In this document: in pieces, positions 24,043 to 33,221 of the stretch
Numbering within the stretch: the first letter of the stretch is position 1
Layout: the number at the start of each line of letters is the position of its first letter
Source: Paenibacillus camerounensis
GTDB taxonomy: Bacteria; Bacillota; Bacilli; Paenibacillales; Paenibacillaceae
Direction: 5' to 3'
Length of the DNA: 42,706 bases
Assembly: GCF_000723885.1 (NCBI RefSeq)
Contig: NZ_CCDG010000077.1
Location: 1-42,706, forward strand
The notes under the pieces: generated by a model
Databases searched by the model: none
What the model was told of the DNA's origin: nothing
The model's input: only the letters and a program-made list of their open reading frames with translations
Program-made: the position numbers and the translations under genes

Positions 24043-24890
24043 CGCACCATCTCCCTTCGCCGTCCTGCATCATCATAACCTGCCCGTTCTCCCCTGCGTT
24101 CAAGCAGCATCGCGACCGCCGCCAGGTGATCGCTGAGAATGACCTCCTGGAGAGGGTCTCTGCCGCCGTCCTTTCGGCGGACCGCATTCATCTTGCCGAC
24201 CTGCACCTTATGCACCGCCCTCACCTTCAGTCCGTCCAGCACTGCGCGGGCATACGCCAGCGGCGGTCTGGAGAGGATTGCGCTTCCCAGCAATGACAAT
24301 GCCTTACGGCTGATTGCATGGGGCACCGCAGTAAGGGAATAGCCCTGCAGGTCAGGCCGGCCAAGCATAAGGTTGAGCGTATGCTTGGAGAGCACCACCG
24401 GATGCGGAATCCGGCTGCGGACCGGGCCGGAGTAATCATTCAGCGCCACGTCTGCCCCACCGCTGACCGCCTCCACGAAAGGGCGCAGCTCCGCTGCCGG
24501 GATGACCATATCCCCGTCAGTAAACAGCAGAATTTCTCCGCTCGCCGCCTCCGCTCCTACGCTCCGCCCCACATCATGCCCAAGCGGCTGCGGAAATGTA
24601 ATAACCTTTGCACCCATCCTCTGGGCAATTTCTGCTGTATTGTCGGCGGAACCGTTGACTATCACAATAACCTCACAGCGCGGATGAACGCCTCTGGCTC
24701 CGGCAATAACAGCAGCAATCGTTCCCGCCTCATTCATAGCCGGAATGATTACCGACACATAAGGCTCCGGGTGATTCACTACAGGGATTGCTTCCGCAGG
24801 CCGCTGCTGCCGGGAGTTCCTCCGCACTGCTTGAGAAGCCCGCCGCCCCGAGCGGCGGGCAGATGTTCGTCTATGCTGTTTCAAGCTCAT
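24039..24890 (-). CDS. Family 2 glycosyltransferase with a basic N-terminus
   Basis: ATG 24890 follows GGAAGG; a longer frame to 24911 has no good site. About 283 residues: a Lys/Arg-rich start (KQHRRTSARRSGRRASQAVR), then PYVSVIIPAMNEAGTIAAVI, EVIVIVNGSADNTAEIAQRM, LGHDVGRSVGAEAASGEILL and FTDGDMVIPAAELRPFVEAV. It is a paralogue of the 22759 product in the GT domain (GHDVGR, GDMVIP, SxTAVPHA), so the two may work in sequence on the same glycan. First glycosyltransferase after the WIAG-tail gene. Confidence 0.85.
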   Translation of the reverse strand: MSLKQHRRTSARRSGRRASQAVRRNSRQQRPAEAIPVVNHPEPYVSVIIPAMNEAGTIAAVIAGARGVHPRCEVIVIVNGSADNTAEIAQRMGAKVITFPQPLGHDVGRSVGAEAASGEILLFTDGDMVIPAAELRPFVEAVSGGADVALNDYSGPVRSRIPHPVVLSKHTLNLMLGRPDLQGYSLTAVPHAISRKALSLLGSAILSRPPLAYARAVLDGLKVRAVHKVQVGKMNAVRRKDGGRDPLQEVILSDHLAAVAMLLERRGERAGYDDAGRRREMVR

Positions 24891-25100
24891 CCACCTTCCT
24901 TCGGAGGGCACACTCCGGGCTGAGGGTTACACCACAGTCTATGTAATCTGCCGTCCTCCGTAACGGCAAATGTCTCTCTTTGTACAGATAATTGGACAAA
25001 TGCCGCCTGACGGATATTTGTCCATAAGCCTGTCTGCAGCAGCTGGCACCTTACGTATATGAATTAGCAGGCACCAAATCCTGCTGCATTCTGTCAACAG

Positions 25101-25130
25101 AAACGGCGCAGCCCCGGGGCTGCGCCGTTT
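25101..25130. terminator. Perfect 30-bp palindrome terminator of the WIAG-tail gene
   Basis: AAACGGCGCAGCCCC joined directly to its complement with no loop bases, 61 nt beyond the WIAG-tail stop. In the RNA it would form a long GC-rich hairpin followed by a short U-run. Confidence 0.7.
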
Positions 25131-25190
25131 CCTAAATCTATTCAGGCCTTGCAGTGACCGGGCAAAGCAATACACCCGCCGGCCAGCCCC

Positions 25191-28100
25191 TTAATCAAAT
25201 GCCCGGTGCTCGGCCACCGGTTTCACCAGCGGAGAACCAAGCGCAATCCATGATAACACACCGTAGAAATGCGGGGTTTCCCGCAGGCGGTTGATAACGA
25301 CCACCGCTTCTCCGCTGCCTCTGCTCTTCAGCGAAGAGTGGAAGTACGGCTGGTTGGTCATGGCAACCAGCACGTAACCGGTATGGCCAAAAGCTTCGTC
25401 GAATGTTACAGTGACCTCCACGCTCTCCGCATTGCCGTTGAACATAAATGCCGTCATGCCAAACTGCTGCAGAACCTGCTTGTTTCCGGAGCTTTGAACG
25501 GGACTAAAGGACAGATGCTCTGCCGAGACTGCACCTTGGGCCAGATGATCCCCGGTAACAGCGCCGGCTGCAATATGATAGCTCTGCACGCTTTCTTCCT
25601 CAAGATGCTTGGATTGTACAGCGAAGGCAGCCAATTTAGCGGAATCCACAGCTTCGTCAGCAATTGCAGATGTGCTAACGGCATGCTCAGCCAGCTGCTC
25701 CTCCCCGATGCTGCCTGAAGCCAGCTTGATTCCGGTGATACTGCCGTCAGGCAGCAGATCGGCTGTGCGGACCTCTTCTGCAAGATGCGCCAGTTTAATC
25801 GTTTCCGGAAGCAGATGCCGCTCTTCCAGAATACCGTCAGCCAGATGCTCACCGTATATACTTTCCTGCTGCACATGGCGGGAATGCACGGCTCCGGCAG
25901 CCAGCTTTTCCGCGTCAATACTGCCTTCAGACAGCAGATCAGCACTCAATGCTCCTTCAGCCAGATGGCCGGAGGTGATGCTGCCGCTGCGGATATGGCG
26001 GCTATCGACTGACTCCGCAGCCAGATGGGCGCCATGCACGCTGTCCGGGGCCAGCTGGCTGGAACCGACCGAGCTCTCAGCGAGCTTCACAGCTCCAATG
26101 CTGCCGTCCGGGAGCAGATCCGAGATCTCCACTTCCTCAGCCAGATGCTTCAACGTAATGCTGCCGCTGCGGATGTGGCGGCTGTCTACCGACTCTGATG
26201 CCAGATGCCCTCCGTAGATGCTGCCGGGCGCCAGCTGGAAGGAGCCGATCGAACCCTCGGCCAGCTTCGCAGCACTGATACTGCCGTCAGGCAGCAGGTC
26301 AGAGGTCAGCGTCCCTTCAGCCAGATGCTTCAGCGTAATGCTGCCGCTGCGGATATGGCGGCCATCCACTGCCTCAGGAGCCAAGTGGCCTCCGTACACA
26401 CTGCCCGCGGCAAGCTTCCGGGAACCGATGATACCATCAGCCAGCTTATCAGCTCCAATACTGCCGTCAGCAAGCAGCTTCGCACCTCTAGCCTCATCTG
26501 CCAGATGCGCCAGCGTGATTTCGCCTTCCGCGATGTGGCGGCCTGCCACTGCATGCTCTGCCAGATGAGCACTGTCAATGCTGCCGGGAGCCAGCTGCTG
26601 CGGACCGACTGTCCCGTCGGCCAGCTTTCCGCCGCTGATCCCGCCTTCAGGCAGCCACTGCGCACTGCGGATTTCCGCCGCCAGATGGTCCAGCGTGATT
26701 TCGCCTTCGCCGATATGACGGCCTGTTACTGCATCGTTCACCAGATGGCTGCCGTACACACTGTCCGCTGACAGATGACGGAAGCTTACAGAATCCTCAG
26801 CCAGCTTGGAGCTGCTGACACTGCCGTCCGGCAGCAGCTCAGAGGTGAACGCCTCATCAGCCAGATGCTTCAGGGTAATGCTGCCGTTCCTGATATGACG
26901 GCTGTCTACCGCATCTTTAATCAGATGGTCTCCATACACACTGCCGGGTGCTAGCTTCAGCGGACCGATCGTACCGTCTGCCAGTTTACCGGCGCTGATG
27001 CTGCCGTCGGGCAGCCACTGGGCGCTGCGGATCTCCTCAGCCAGATGGTCAAGTGTAATCTCACCCTCGCCGATATGGCGGCTCTGTACCGCATCATCCG
27101 TCAGATGGCTGCTGTACACACTGTCCGCCGACAAGTGCTGTGCCACGATAGACCCTTCAGCCAGCTTGGAGCCTTCAACACTTCCGTCCGGCAGAAGCTC
27201 TGAGGTGAACACTTCTCCGGACAGGTGCTTCAGCAGGATGCTGCCGCTCTTGATATGGCAGCTGTCTACCGCTTCTTGAACCAGGTGCCCTTCATCCACA
27301 CTGCCGGAAGCCAGATGTGAAGCCTGAATGGCGCCCTCAGCCAGCTTACCGCTGCCGATACTGCCATCGGGCAGCCACTGCGCATCAAGCACCTCATCGG
27401 CCAGATGTGCAAGCGTAATTTCGCCTCCGCTGATATGACGGCTCTCTACCGCATGATCCGCCAGATGGCTACCCCGCACACTATCCGGCGACAGGTGGCG
27501 GGAAACCACTGCCGCATCAGCCAGCTTGGAGCTGTTGATACTGCCTTCCTGCACTTGTATGGAGGAAATCGAACCAGGAAGAATATGCCCGTTGCCGACT
27601 GACATCGGCCGGATATGGGCTCCGCCGATGCTGCCCGGCGCCAGATGTCTGCCTTGTACAGCGGTATCGCTGAGTGAGGCCGGAACGACTGCCCCCGGAG
27701 CCAGATGCTCGGCAGTTACAGCAGCAGGTGCCAGCTTGGGAGAAGTCACACTGCTGTCCGCAAGTTTAATGGAGGTAACAGATAAATCGCTGAGCTTATC
27801 CGTCGAGATGCTTTCCGGTGATAGCTTTAATGAAGTAACCGCATGATCAGCCAGATGATGCGGCTGTACTGCACCGGCAGCCAGATGTATCTCCTTTACT
27901 GTACCGGAAGCCAGCTTATCGCTTGTTACCGCCCCGGCCTGGAGTGCTGAGCTGTTAACACTGTTCTCAGCCAGGTGCCTGCGTTCTACAGCCCCGGTAG
28001 CCAGGTGTTCCGTATCTACTGCGGCGCCCTGCAGCACACGGCCGCTGATACTGGCATCCGCCAGATGCTTTTCCTCCACCGCACAAAAGGCTATATGCTC

Positions 28101-29720
28101 ACCGCTCACCGCTTCTCGGGCAAGCGCATTTGCGTTCACTGCACTGTGGGCCAGCTTGGCGCCTGTCACAGCACCGTCTGCCAGTTTGGCTGCGGTCACG
28201 CTGTGAGGAAGAAGATGCTCTGTACTGACAGAGTCATTCGCCAGCACTTTACCGCTAACGGAGCCGGAGGCCAGATGACTGCCCAGCACGGCACCAGCCT
28301 GCAGCTGGTCTGAACCGACCGACTCTGCCGACAGATGGGACTGGTCCACCGCTTCAAGCTGCAGATGGCCGGAGGAGATGGACTGCATGGCAATCTGAGG
28401 GCCGCGGACGGCTGACTTCGCCAGATGCCGGGTTGCTACCGCTTCGTCTGCCAGCTTATGTGCCAGAATGCTCTGGTCGGCAATTTTGGAGGAGGTGACT
28501 GCCTGCTCCACGATCTGGGCTGTCCCTACCGCTCCCTCTGCCAGCTTCACAAAAGAGATGCTCCGGTCAGCCAGATGATTCCCGCTGATCTCCCCGTCGC
28601 CGATATGCGACCCGGTGATGCTCTCCGGACTAAGATGCTGGCTGCGCACCGACTTCTCTGCAAGCTGCCGCGCACCGACTGACCCGTCGGCCAGATGCCC
28701 GCTCTCAATGACAGCAGAACCCAGCTGCTCCTTGCCGATCAGCCGGCTGGCCAGCTGTTCACGCCCGATCGCTCCTGGTGCCAGGTGCCTCGCAGACACC
28801 GTTCCTTCCTTCAGATGGCGGCTGTCGATGGCGCCTTCGGCGATTTTGTCGCCGCTGATTTCACCGTCGGCGATTTTGTCTGCTGATACCGCATCATCTG
28901 CCAGCTTAGAGCGGTCAATACTACCGTTCGCCAGGTGGCGGCTGACAACGCTGCTGCTGAGGATTTTTTCACCGCTTACGGCACCGTCCTCCAGCAGCTC
29001 TGAGGTGATCAGCAGCTCGCTCAGATGGCGGCCGGAAATGGACCTGTCTGCAATCTGCTCACCGCCGATGGTCCGGTCAGCCAGCTTTTCGGGGCCGATG
29101 CTGCCGTTCTTCAGCTTTTCACCGCCGATAGAATGATCCAGCAGCTTGCCGCCGCTGATACTGGCTTCCGCCAAATGCTCGCCTGAAATGGATTCATGGG
29201 CGATTTTTGACGAGGTAACGGCTTTTTCCGCAATGTTGATGCTCTGTACCGCGTAATCCTGCAGCCACGGTGTACCGATAATGCCGAACTTCAGCTTGGA
29301 CCCGTCAATGGTGCGGGGGGCGATTTTGGGGCCGGTAACAGCAGCTTCCGAGATATCGTCAGTGTACACCTTCTGCAGGCGTTCCTTCTCTGTCAGCAGC
29401 GGTGCGGCCGGGAGGCTTACCTGTACTTCCGCTTCACTTCCGGGCGGAGCCTCTGCCGCCGGCTGTTGCAGCACCTGCGGCTTCAGAGCCGGTTCAGCTG
29501 TAACCGCCTCTGCCAGAGCCGGGAGCTCCGCCGTGCCTACCCCGCTGACCTGCAAAGACTGATCCGGCGTGTCGGCTATCCTCTCCGTCTCCCCTGTTGC
29601 TGTATCCCCCTGTGCCCTTGGACCGCTACGCAGCATGCCCAGTTCCTTTTTATTGGGATTATCCACGTAATAAAGACGCCGTTTGGATTGGTTATTCCGG
29701 TTCTTTCTGGAGCCCTTCAC
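25191..29720 (-). CDS. WIAG-tail repeat protein, 1509 residues, probable spore-surface or exported filament
   Basis: GTG 29720 with GGAGGAG 7 nt upstream. Residues 1-120 are a low-complexity linker with no signal peptide. From about residue 125 to 1410 the protein is about 125 copies of a 10-residue unit of type GSIxxxxLAx (GSIGAVKLAE, GSVYGSHLVN, GSITLKHLAE). The last 100 residues form the WIAG-tail domain, ending HFYGVLSWIALGSP. Such regular GS(I/V)..LA. repeats suggest a solenoid or trimeric fibre. Sugars could be added to the many Ser/Thr, as expected from the adjacent glycosyltransferases. WIAG-tail proteins are known in Paenibacillus; spore-surface location is inferred from the neighbours, including YheC/D. 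Confidence 0.8.
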   Translation of the reverse strand: MKGSRKNRNNQSKRRLYYVDNPNKKELGMLRSGPRAQGDTATGETERIADTPDQSLQVSGVGTAELPALAEAVTAEPALKPQVLQQPAAEAPPGSEAEVQVSLPAAPLLTEKERLQKVYTDDISEAAVTGPKIAPRTIDGSKLKFGIIGTPWLQDYAVQSINIAEKAVTSSKIAHESISGEHLAEASISGGKLLDHSIGGEKLKNGSIGPEKLADRTIGGEQIADRSISGRHLSELLITSELLEDGAVSGEKILSSSVVSRHLANGSIDRSKLADDAVSADKIADGEISGDKIAEGAIDSRHLKEGTVSARHLAPGAIGREQLASRLIGKEQLGSAVIESGHLADGSVGARQLAEKSVRSQHLSPESITGSHIGDGEISGNHLADRSISFVKLAEGAVGTAQIVEQAVTSSKIADQSILAHKLADEAVATRHLAKSAVRGPQIAMQSISSGHLQLEAVDQSHLSAESVGSDQLQAGAVLGSHLASGSVSGKVLANDSVSTEHLLPHSVTAAKLADGAVTGAKLAHSAVNANALAREAVSGEHIAFCAVEEKHLADASISGRVLQGAAVDTEHLATGAVERRHLAENSVNSSALQAGAVTSDKLASGTVKEIHLAAGAVQPHHLADHAVTSLKLSPESISTDKLSDLSVTSIKLADSSVTSPKLAPAAVTAEHLAPGAVVPASLSDTAVQGRHLAPGSIGGAHIRPMSVGNGHILPGSISSIQVQEGSINSSKLADAAVVSRHLSPDSVRGSHLADHAVESRHISGGEITLAHLADEVLDAQWLPDGSIGSGKLAEGAIQASHLASGSVDEGHLVQEAVDSCHIKSGSILLKHLSGEVFTSELLPDGSVEGSKLAEGSIVAQHLSADSVYSSHLTDDAVQSRHIGEGEITLDHLAEEIRSAQWLPDGSISAGKLADGTIGPLKLAPGSVYGDHLIKDAVDSRHIRNGSITLKHLADEAFTSELLPDGSVSSSKLAEDSVSFRHLSADSVYGSHLVNDAVTGRHIGEGEITLDHLAAEIRSAQWLPEGGISGGKLADGTVGPQQLAPGSIDSAHLAEHAVAGRHIAEGEITLAHLADEARGAKLLADGSIGADKLADGIIGSRKLAAGSVYGGHLAPEAVDGRHIRSGSITLKHLAEGTLTSDLLPDGSISAAKLAEGSIGSFQLAPGSIYGGHLASESVDSRHIRSGSITLKHLAEEVEISDLLPDGSIGAVKLAESSVGSSQLAPDSVHGAHLAAESVDSRHIRSGSITSGHLAEGALSADLLSEGSIDAEKLAAGAVHSRHVQQESIYGEHLADGILEERHLLPETIKLAHLAEEVRTADLLPDGSITGIKLASGSIGEEQLAEHAVSTSAIADEAVDSAKLAAFAVQSKHLEEESVQSYHIAAGAVTGDHLAQGAVSAEHLSFSPVQSSGNKQVLQQFGMTAFMFNGNAESVEVTVTFDEAFGHTGYVLVAMTNQPYFHSSLKSRGSGEAVVVINRLRETPHFYGVLSWIALGSPLVKPVAEHRAFD
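25501..29300. repeat. 10-residue repeats in strict 60-bp and 180-bp register
   Basis: The decapeptide GS(I/V)xxxxLAx recurs about 125 times. In 25981-27600 the register holds without an indel: CTGCCGCTGCGGATATGGCG-like segments recur every 180 bp (25981, 26161, 26341, 26521, 26701, 26881, 27061, 27241, 27421), and a smaller 60-bp period lies within. Confidence 0.85.
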
Positions 29721-30005
29721 AAGCAGTCTCCTCCTTCCATCGAATGTTTCTTCTAGGCATCATATGCAGTGGAATAGGCGGGTGACACCCTTTTGCAGCA
29801 GCGGATCACTCATTTAATGAAGCTGGGCCTTTACATCGACGCGGACTCAGGTGCTTTGCGGGGACCCCGAAAGCTTATACATCCTTTCTTACTAAAAAAG
29901 GGCATCTGCCGCCGCGCATTCGTCCATCCTGGACGCCCCGTACAAACATACAATGCTAGAGAAGCGGAACCGCCGTCACTACAGAAGCTAACAGGAGGAA
30001 CGAAC
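29721..30005. other. Divergent intergenic region between the WIAG-tail and YheC/D genes
   Basis: 285 bp between divergent starts. Both genes have strong ribosome binding sites at its edges. I cannot assign sigma-E/K-type promoters with confidence; a CATACAATGCTA near 29950 only partly fits a sigma-K -10. No other gene is seen. Confidence 0.5.
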
Positions 30006-31100
30006 ATGGGGCAAAAGCTCGTGGGAATACTGCTAAATGCCGCTATGCACCGGGGCGTTCCCCGGTTAAAAACGGGACAGGAGTCGCTGGAGCTCTATGA
30101 GGAGGCCGCTGCCGCATACGGAATGGTCCCCTGCTTCCTGCAGCTGTCCGATATTAACCTTGAATCCGGCTACAGTCTAGCCTATGTAAAGGGAAGCCAG
30201 GGGTACCAGCGGATGGCCGTCCCGACACCGTCTGTTATTCATAACCGGGCGATCTATAGCCAGAACAGTACCGGAACCGACCGTCTGCTGGAGCAAGGCC
30301 TCCTAGTTTTTAATACATGCAACCGCTATGGCAAGGATCAGATTCACAGGCTGCTTGCGCAGAATGATGCTTTGCGGGGGTTTTTGCCCGACTCTGCGGC
30401 GGGTCTGTCCGGGCTGAAGACCATGATGCGCCGCTATCCCGACCTTATATTGAAGCCGTGCCGCGGCAGTGTCGGGAAGGGGGTTATGCGCCTGTCACGG
30501 AGGGATGAACGGCGCTGGATCTGGAGCTATCTTCCTCCGGGAACGCGCCGCTGGATGCATAGAGCAGTGAATCCGGGGGCTCTGCCCCGGACGCTGCGGG
30601 CACGCCTGTCTGCTATGCCTTATCTGGTGCAGGAGCGCATTCCGCTGGCTGAGCTGAACGGCCGCCCCTTTGACCTGCGTGTTACCGTACAGCGCGGCTG
30701 GGGGGGAGACTGGCAGATTACCGGCATGTTCGCCAAGCTGGCGGCGCCGGGCGGCTTCGTCTCCAACATCGCAAGGGGCGGCGAAGCGTACAGCAGCTCT
30801 TCGGTGCTGGAGCAGGTATTCGGCGGTGAGACGGCTGCCAGCATCCGTATGTCTGTCGAAGCGCTTAGTGTTATGATTGCACGCCAGCTGGAACGAAGCC
30901 TGCCCGGCCTTGCCGATATCGGCCTGGATATCGGGGTTACCCGGGACGGCCGGCTCTATTTCATCGAATGCAACGGCCGCGACCAGCGCTACGGCTTTCA
31001 GAAGGCCGGTCTTGGCAACCTCTGGAAAGACAGCTACCGCAAGCCGATGGGCTATGCCCGTTTTCTGCTTGATGATCCCTCCAGGTATATCCGTTATTGA
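30006..31100 (+). CDS. YheC/YheD-family spore coat-associated ATP-grasp protein
   Basis: ATG 30006 with AGGAGGAACGAAC upstream; 364 residues, the family length. The N-terminus GQKLVGILLNAAMHRGVP and block VIHNRAIYSQNSTGTDRLLE are typical of YheC/D. The ATP-grasp part has LILKPCRGSVGKGVMRL, PYLVQERIPLAELNGRPFDL with the RV strand and DIGLDIGVTRDGRLYFIECN, where the ATP- and Mg-binding Asp and Glu lie. In B. subtilis YheC/YheD are spore-coat-associated with unknown reaction; ATP-grasp enzymes usually ligate a carboxylate to an amine. Its position divergent from the WIAG-tail gene supports a spore-envelope locus. Confidence 0.88.
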   Translation: MGQKLVGILLNAAMHRGVPRLKTGQESLELYEEAAAAYGMVPCFLQLSDINLESGYSLAYVKGSQGYQRMAVPTPSVIHNRAIYSQNSTGTDRLLEQGLLVFNTCNRYGKDQIHRLLAQNDALRGFLPDSAAGLSGLKTMMRRYPDLILKPCRGSVGKGVMRLSRRDERRWIWSYLPPGTRRWMHRAVNPGALPRTLRARLSAMPYLVQERIPLAELNGRPFDLRVTVQRGWGGDWQITGMFAKLAAPGGFVSNIARGGEAYSSSSVLEQVFGGETAASIRMSVEALSVMIARQLERSLPGLADIGLDIGVTRDGRLYFIECNGRDQRYGFQKAGLGNLWKDSYRKPMGYARFLLDDPSRYIRY

Positions 31101-31138
31101 TTTGTCTCCCATTCTATGTCAATATAATGCAGAGCAGT

Positions 31139-31163
31139 AACGGTCCCGCGCTGCGGGACCGTT
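31139..31163. other. Strong hairpin between YheC/D and psd
   Basis: AACGGTCCCGC and GCGGGACCGTT are inverted repeats with a 3-nt loop, 39 nt after the YheC/D stop. There is no U-tract, so it may be a weak terminator or an RNA-processing site rather than a full stop. Confidence 0.5.
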
Positions 31164-31189
31164 ACTCTGCAAGACGGAAGGAGATAATC

Positions 31190-31981
31190 ATGGTTAAACA
31201 ATTGCTGCGGCTGATGACCGAGCTGTCCTCGTACCGGTGGCTTTCGCGGTTAATGGGTGCTTTTGCCCATAGCAGACTCAGCCGTCTTTTGATCCCGACA
31301 TTTATCCGGGCTTATCATATTCCTGCCGCTGAAGCGGAGAAGCCGTCCGGAGAATATCGTACACTGAATGAATTTTTCAGCCGCCGGCTGAAGCCGGGCA
31401 TGCGTCCCGTCGCTGAAGGGGCTAACGCTGTAGCCAGTCCCGTAGACGCCCTGATTACCGCGATGGGCGAGATTCATTCCGGAACACTAATGAATGTTAA
31501 AGGGCAGAATTATCTGCTGGAGGAGCTGCTTAACCACTCACCGCACCAGGAGCTGTACAAGAAAGGCTATTATCTCGTCCTTTATCTGAGCCCGACCGAT
31601 TACCACCGTATTCACTCACCGCTTACCGGACGCAAGGTTGAGAGCGATTATATCCGCGGCCGGGCATATCCAGTCAACGAATTCGGCATGAGACATATGA
31701 CAAGCGTGCTGAGCCGCAACGAACGGCTCATTACTTATATTGCCGGAACGAACGGTGAAGCTGCCGTTGTAAAGGTGGGGGCAATGAATGTCAGCAGCAT
31801 CCGCTATGCGGATGAGCAGGCTGAGAATTGGCAGATCGGTGATGACCTAGCTTATTTTGAATTCGGCTCCACCGTAGTGCTGTTGCTTGAGAACGGCACC
31901 TTCACCCCGCGCCCGGGGCTTCAGGAAGGAACCAAGGTCAGGATGGGCGAGCTGCTGGGCACACAGGGCAGACCGCAATAG
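31190..31981 (+). CDS. psd: Phosphatidylserine decarboxylase proenzyme
   Basis: ATG 31190 with GGAAGGAG upstream; 263 residues. It removes CO2 from phosphatidylserine to make phosphatidylethanolamine at the membrane. Seen: TLNEFFSRRLKPGMRPVAEG, SPVDALI with the catalytic Asp, YLSPTDYHRIHSPLTG with the active-site His, VGAMNVSSI, and FEFGSTVVLLLENG, where self-cleavage before Ser in the GST motif makes the pyruvoyl group (family consensus LGST). The upstream frame to 31097 is excluded, since it crosses the hairpin. Neighbouring YheC/D may share transcription. Confidence 0.93.
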   Translation: MVKQLLRLMTELSSYRWLSRLMGAFAHSRLSRLLIPTFIRAYHIPAAEAEKPSGEYRTLNEFFSRRLKPGMRPVAEGANAVASPVDALITAMGEIHSGTLMNVKGQNYLLEELLNHSPHQELYKKGYYLVLYLSPTDYHRIHSPLTGRKVESDYIRGRAYPVNEFGMRHMTSVLSRNERLITYIAGTNGEAAVVKVGAMNVSSIRYADEQAENWQIGDDLAYFEFGSTVVLLLENGTFTPRPGLQEGTKVRMGELLGTQGRPQ

Positions 31982-31995
31982 AACTGCACACAGAT

Positions 31996-32039
31996 AAGGG
32001 TACTCCGCCTGCCTGCCAGGTCTGGGAGTACCCTTTTTG
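31996..32039 (+). terminator. Terminator of psd
   Basis: GGGTACTCC and GGGAGTACCC arms with TTTTT. It ends just before the convergent gpmA stop. Confidence 0.85.
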
Positions 32040-32047
32040 TATACGTA

Positions 32048-32797
32048 TTATTCCGTTACCTTACTTGGATTAGCCACTTCCCGCGCCTTCTCCTGGACCT
32101 CCTCGGGAATACCGAGATAAAACCGGCTCAACGGCTTCACATTATCATCCAGCTTGTAGACAAGCGGGACTCCTGTAGGGACATTCAGCTTCAGCAGGGT
32201 CGGCTCATCCAGATCCTCCATGAATTTAATTAACGCCCGCAGCGTATTGCCGTGTGCTGAGATCAGTACCCGTTCCTTCTTGCGGATCAGGGGAACAATG
32301 CGGTTGTTCCAGAAATCACCGACACGGCCCACCGTATCCTGCAGGCTCTCGCCGCGCGGGATATCACCGGCACGGACTTCCTTGTAACGGACATCATTTC
32401 GGGCATAGCGCGGATCATCCGGTGTAAGCAGCGGCGGGCGGACCGAGAGGCTTCGCCGCCAGATCTGCAGCTGCTCCTCACCGTATTTAACGGCCGTTTC
32501 ACTTTTGCTCAGCCCCTGCAGCGCCCCGTAATGCCGTTCATTCAGCTTCCATGATTTCTGTACCGGAATCCACAGCAGGTCCATTTCCTCCAGCACATAG
32601 TTCAGCGTCTTGATTGAACGCTTCAGCACCGAGGCAAATGCAAGATCAAAGGAGTAGCCTGCTTCCTTCAGCAGCTTGCCGGCGGCCTTAGCCTCCTGAA
32701 CCCCTTTTTCCGTCAGATCCGGATCACTCCAGCCCGTAAACAGATTCTGGCGGTTGTATTCACTCTCTCCGTGCCGGATTAATACGATTTCGTACAT
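32048..32797 (-). CDS. gpmA: 2,3-bisphosphoglycerate-dependent phosphoglycerate mutase
   Basis: ATG 32797 with GGAGAG upstream; about 249 residues, normal for dPGM. Catalytic motif LIRHGESEYNRQNLFTGWSD with the phospho-His, then KRSIKTL, ERHYGALQGLSKSE and SAHGNTLRALIKF with the second catalytic His. Interconverts 3- and 2-phosphoglycerate in glycolysis. Many Firmicutes rely on the cofactor-independent GpmI, so this is often a second isozyme. Its stop is 8 nt from the psd terminator, so the genes converge. Confidence 0.92.
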   Translation of the reverse strand: MYEIVLIRHGESEYNRQNLFTGWSDPDLTEKGVQEAKAAGKLLKEAGYSFDLAFASVLKRSIKTLNYVLEEMDLLWIPVQKSWKLNERHYGALQGLSKSETAVKYGEEQLQIWRRSLSVRPPLLTPDDPRYARNDVRYKEVRAGDIPRGESLQDTVGRVGDFWNNRIVPLIRKKERVLISAHGNTLRALIKFMEDLDEPTLLKLNVPTGVPLVYKLDDNVKPLSRFYLGIPEEVQEKAREVANPSKVTE

Positions 32798-32910
32798 ACT
32801 CACACTCTCCTTCACCCGATGGCTCATTTGCTGTTTAGCCTACGCATAATTATCAATCTGCATTCCAGTTGCTGATAGCGTGAACTTCTTTTTTTATATA
32901 AAACAAAATT

Positions 32911-32939
32911 AAAAAACCGGCAGCCTGCCGGCCCCGGTT
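32911..32939 (-). terminator. Terminator downstream of the AraC regulator
   Basis: On the minus strand CCGGCAG-G-CTGCCGG followed by TTTTTTAATTTTG. Alternative longer arms AACCGG/CCGGTT surround it. Confidence 0.7.
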
Positions 32940-33221
32940 CCCTGTCTGTCCTGCTCTATACGTGCACGTATGGGCTGATAGCTTTAGAACCACTGGTCAA
33001 TGCCTGTGCTGTTCGTCTGCTTCAAGCGTTTCCAGCGGCTCCGGCAAAATCCGGCGCTTCCGCACTTGAGGGCATTATTGGATATTCTCCGTCCTCTAAA
33101 CATACCTGTGTTCTCCCCTTCCAAGCTGCATCTAGATCATCTGTTAAACCAGGTTGCAACGTATTTACCCCCGGATGTAAAAGCTGAAACATGGCAGCCG
33201 GAAGCGGATCGGTCCAGGCAG
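32940..33221. other. Stretch between the AraC regulator and its terminator
   Basis: A minus-strand open frame of 56 codons runs from ATG 33192 to a stop at 33022 (MFQLLHPGVNTLQPGLTDDL...). It has no ribosome binding site and no known motif. I regard it as probably non-coding or a remnant; nothing else is seen. Confidence 0.4.

Noticed and set aside
24939..25175. 78-codon ORF between the glycosyltransferase and WIAG-tail genes
   Set aside because: It runs through the 30-bp palindrome terminator and has no good start.
25501..29300. CRISPR-like array
   Set aside because: The periodic sequence is coding in one frame from end to end; there are no constant repeats with unique spacers and no cas genes.
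25269..29756. Many long ORFs antisense to the WIAG-tail gene
   Set aside because: They arise from the GC-rich codon pattern of the repeat; they have no ribosome binding sites and only mirror the repeats.
33022..33192. 56-codon minus-strand ORF after the AraC gene
   Set aside because: No ribosome binding site, no family, and the composition is not protein-like enough.
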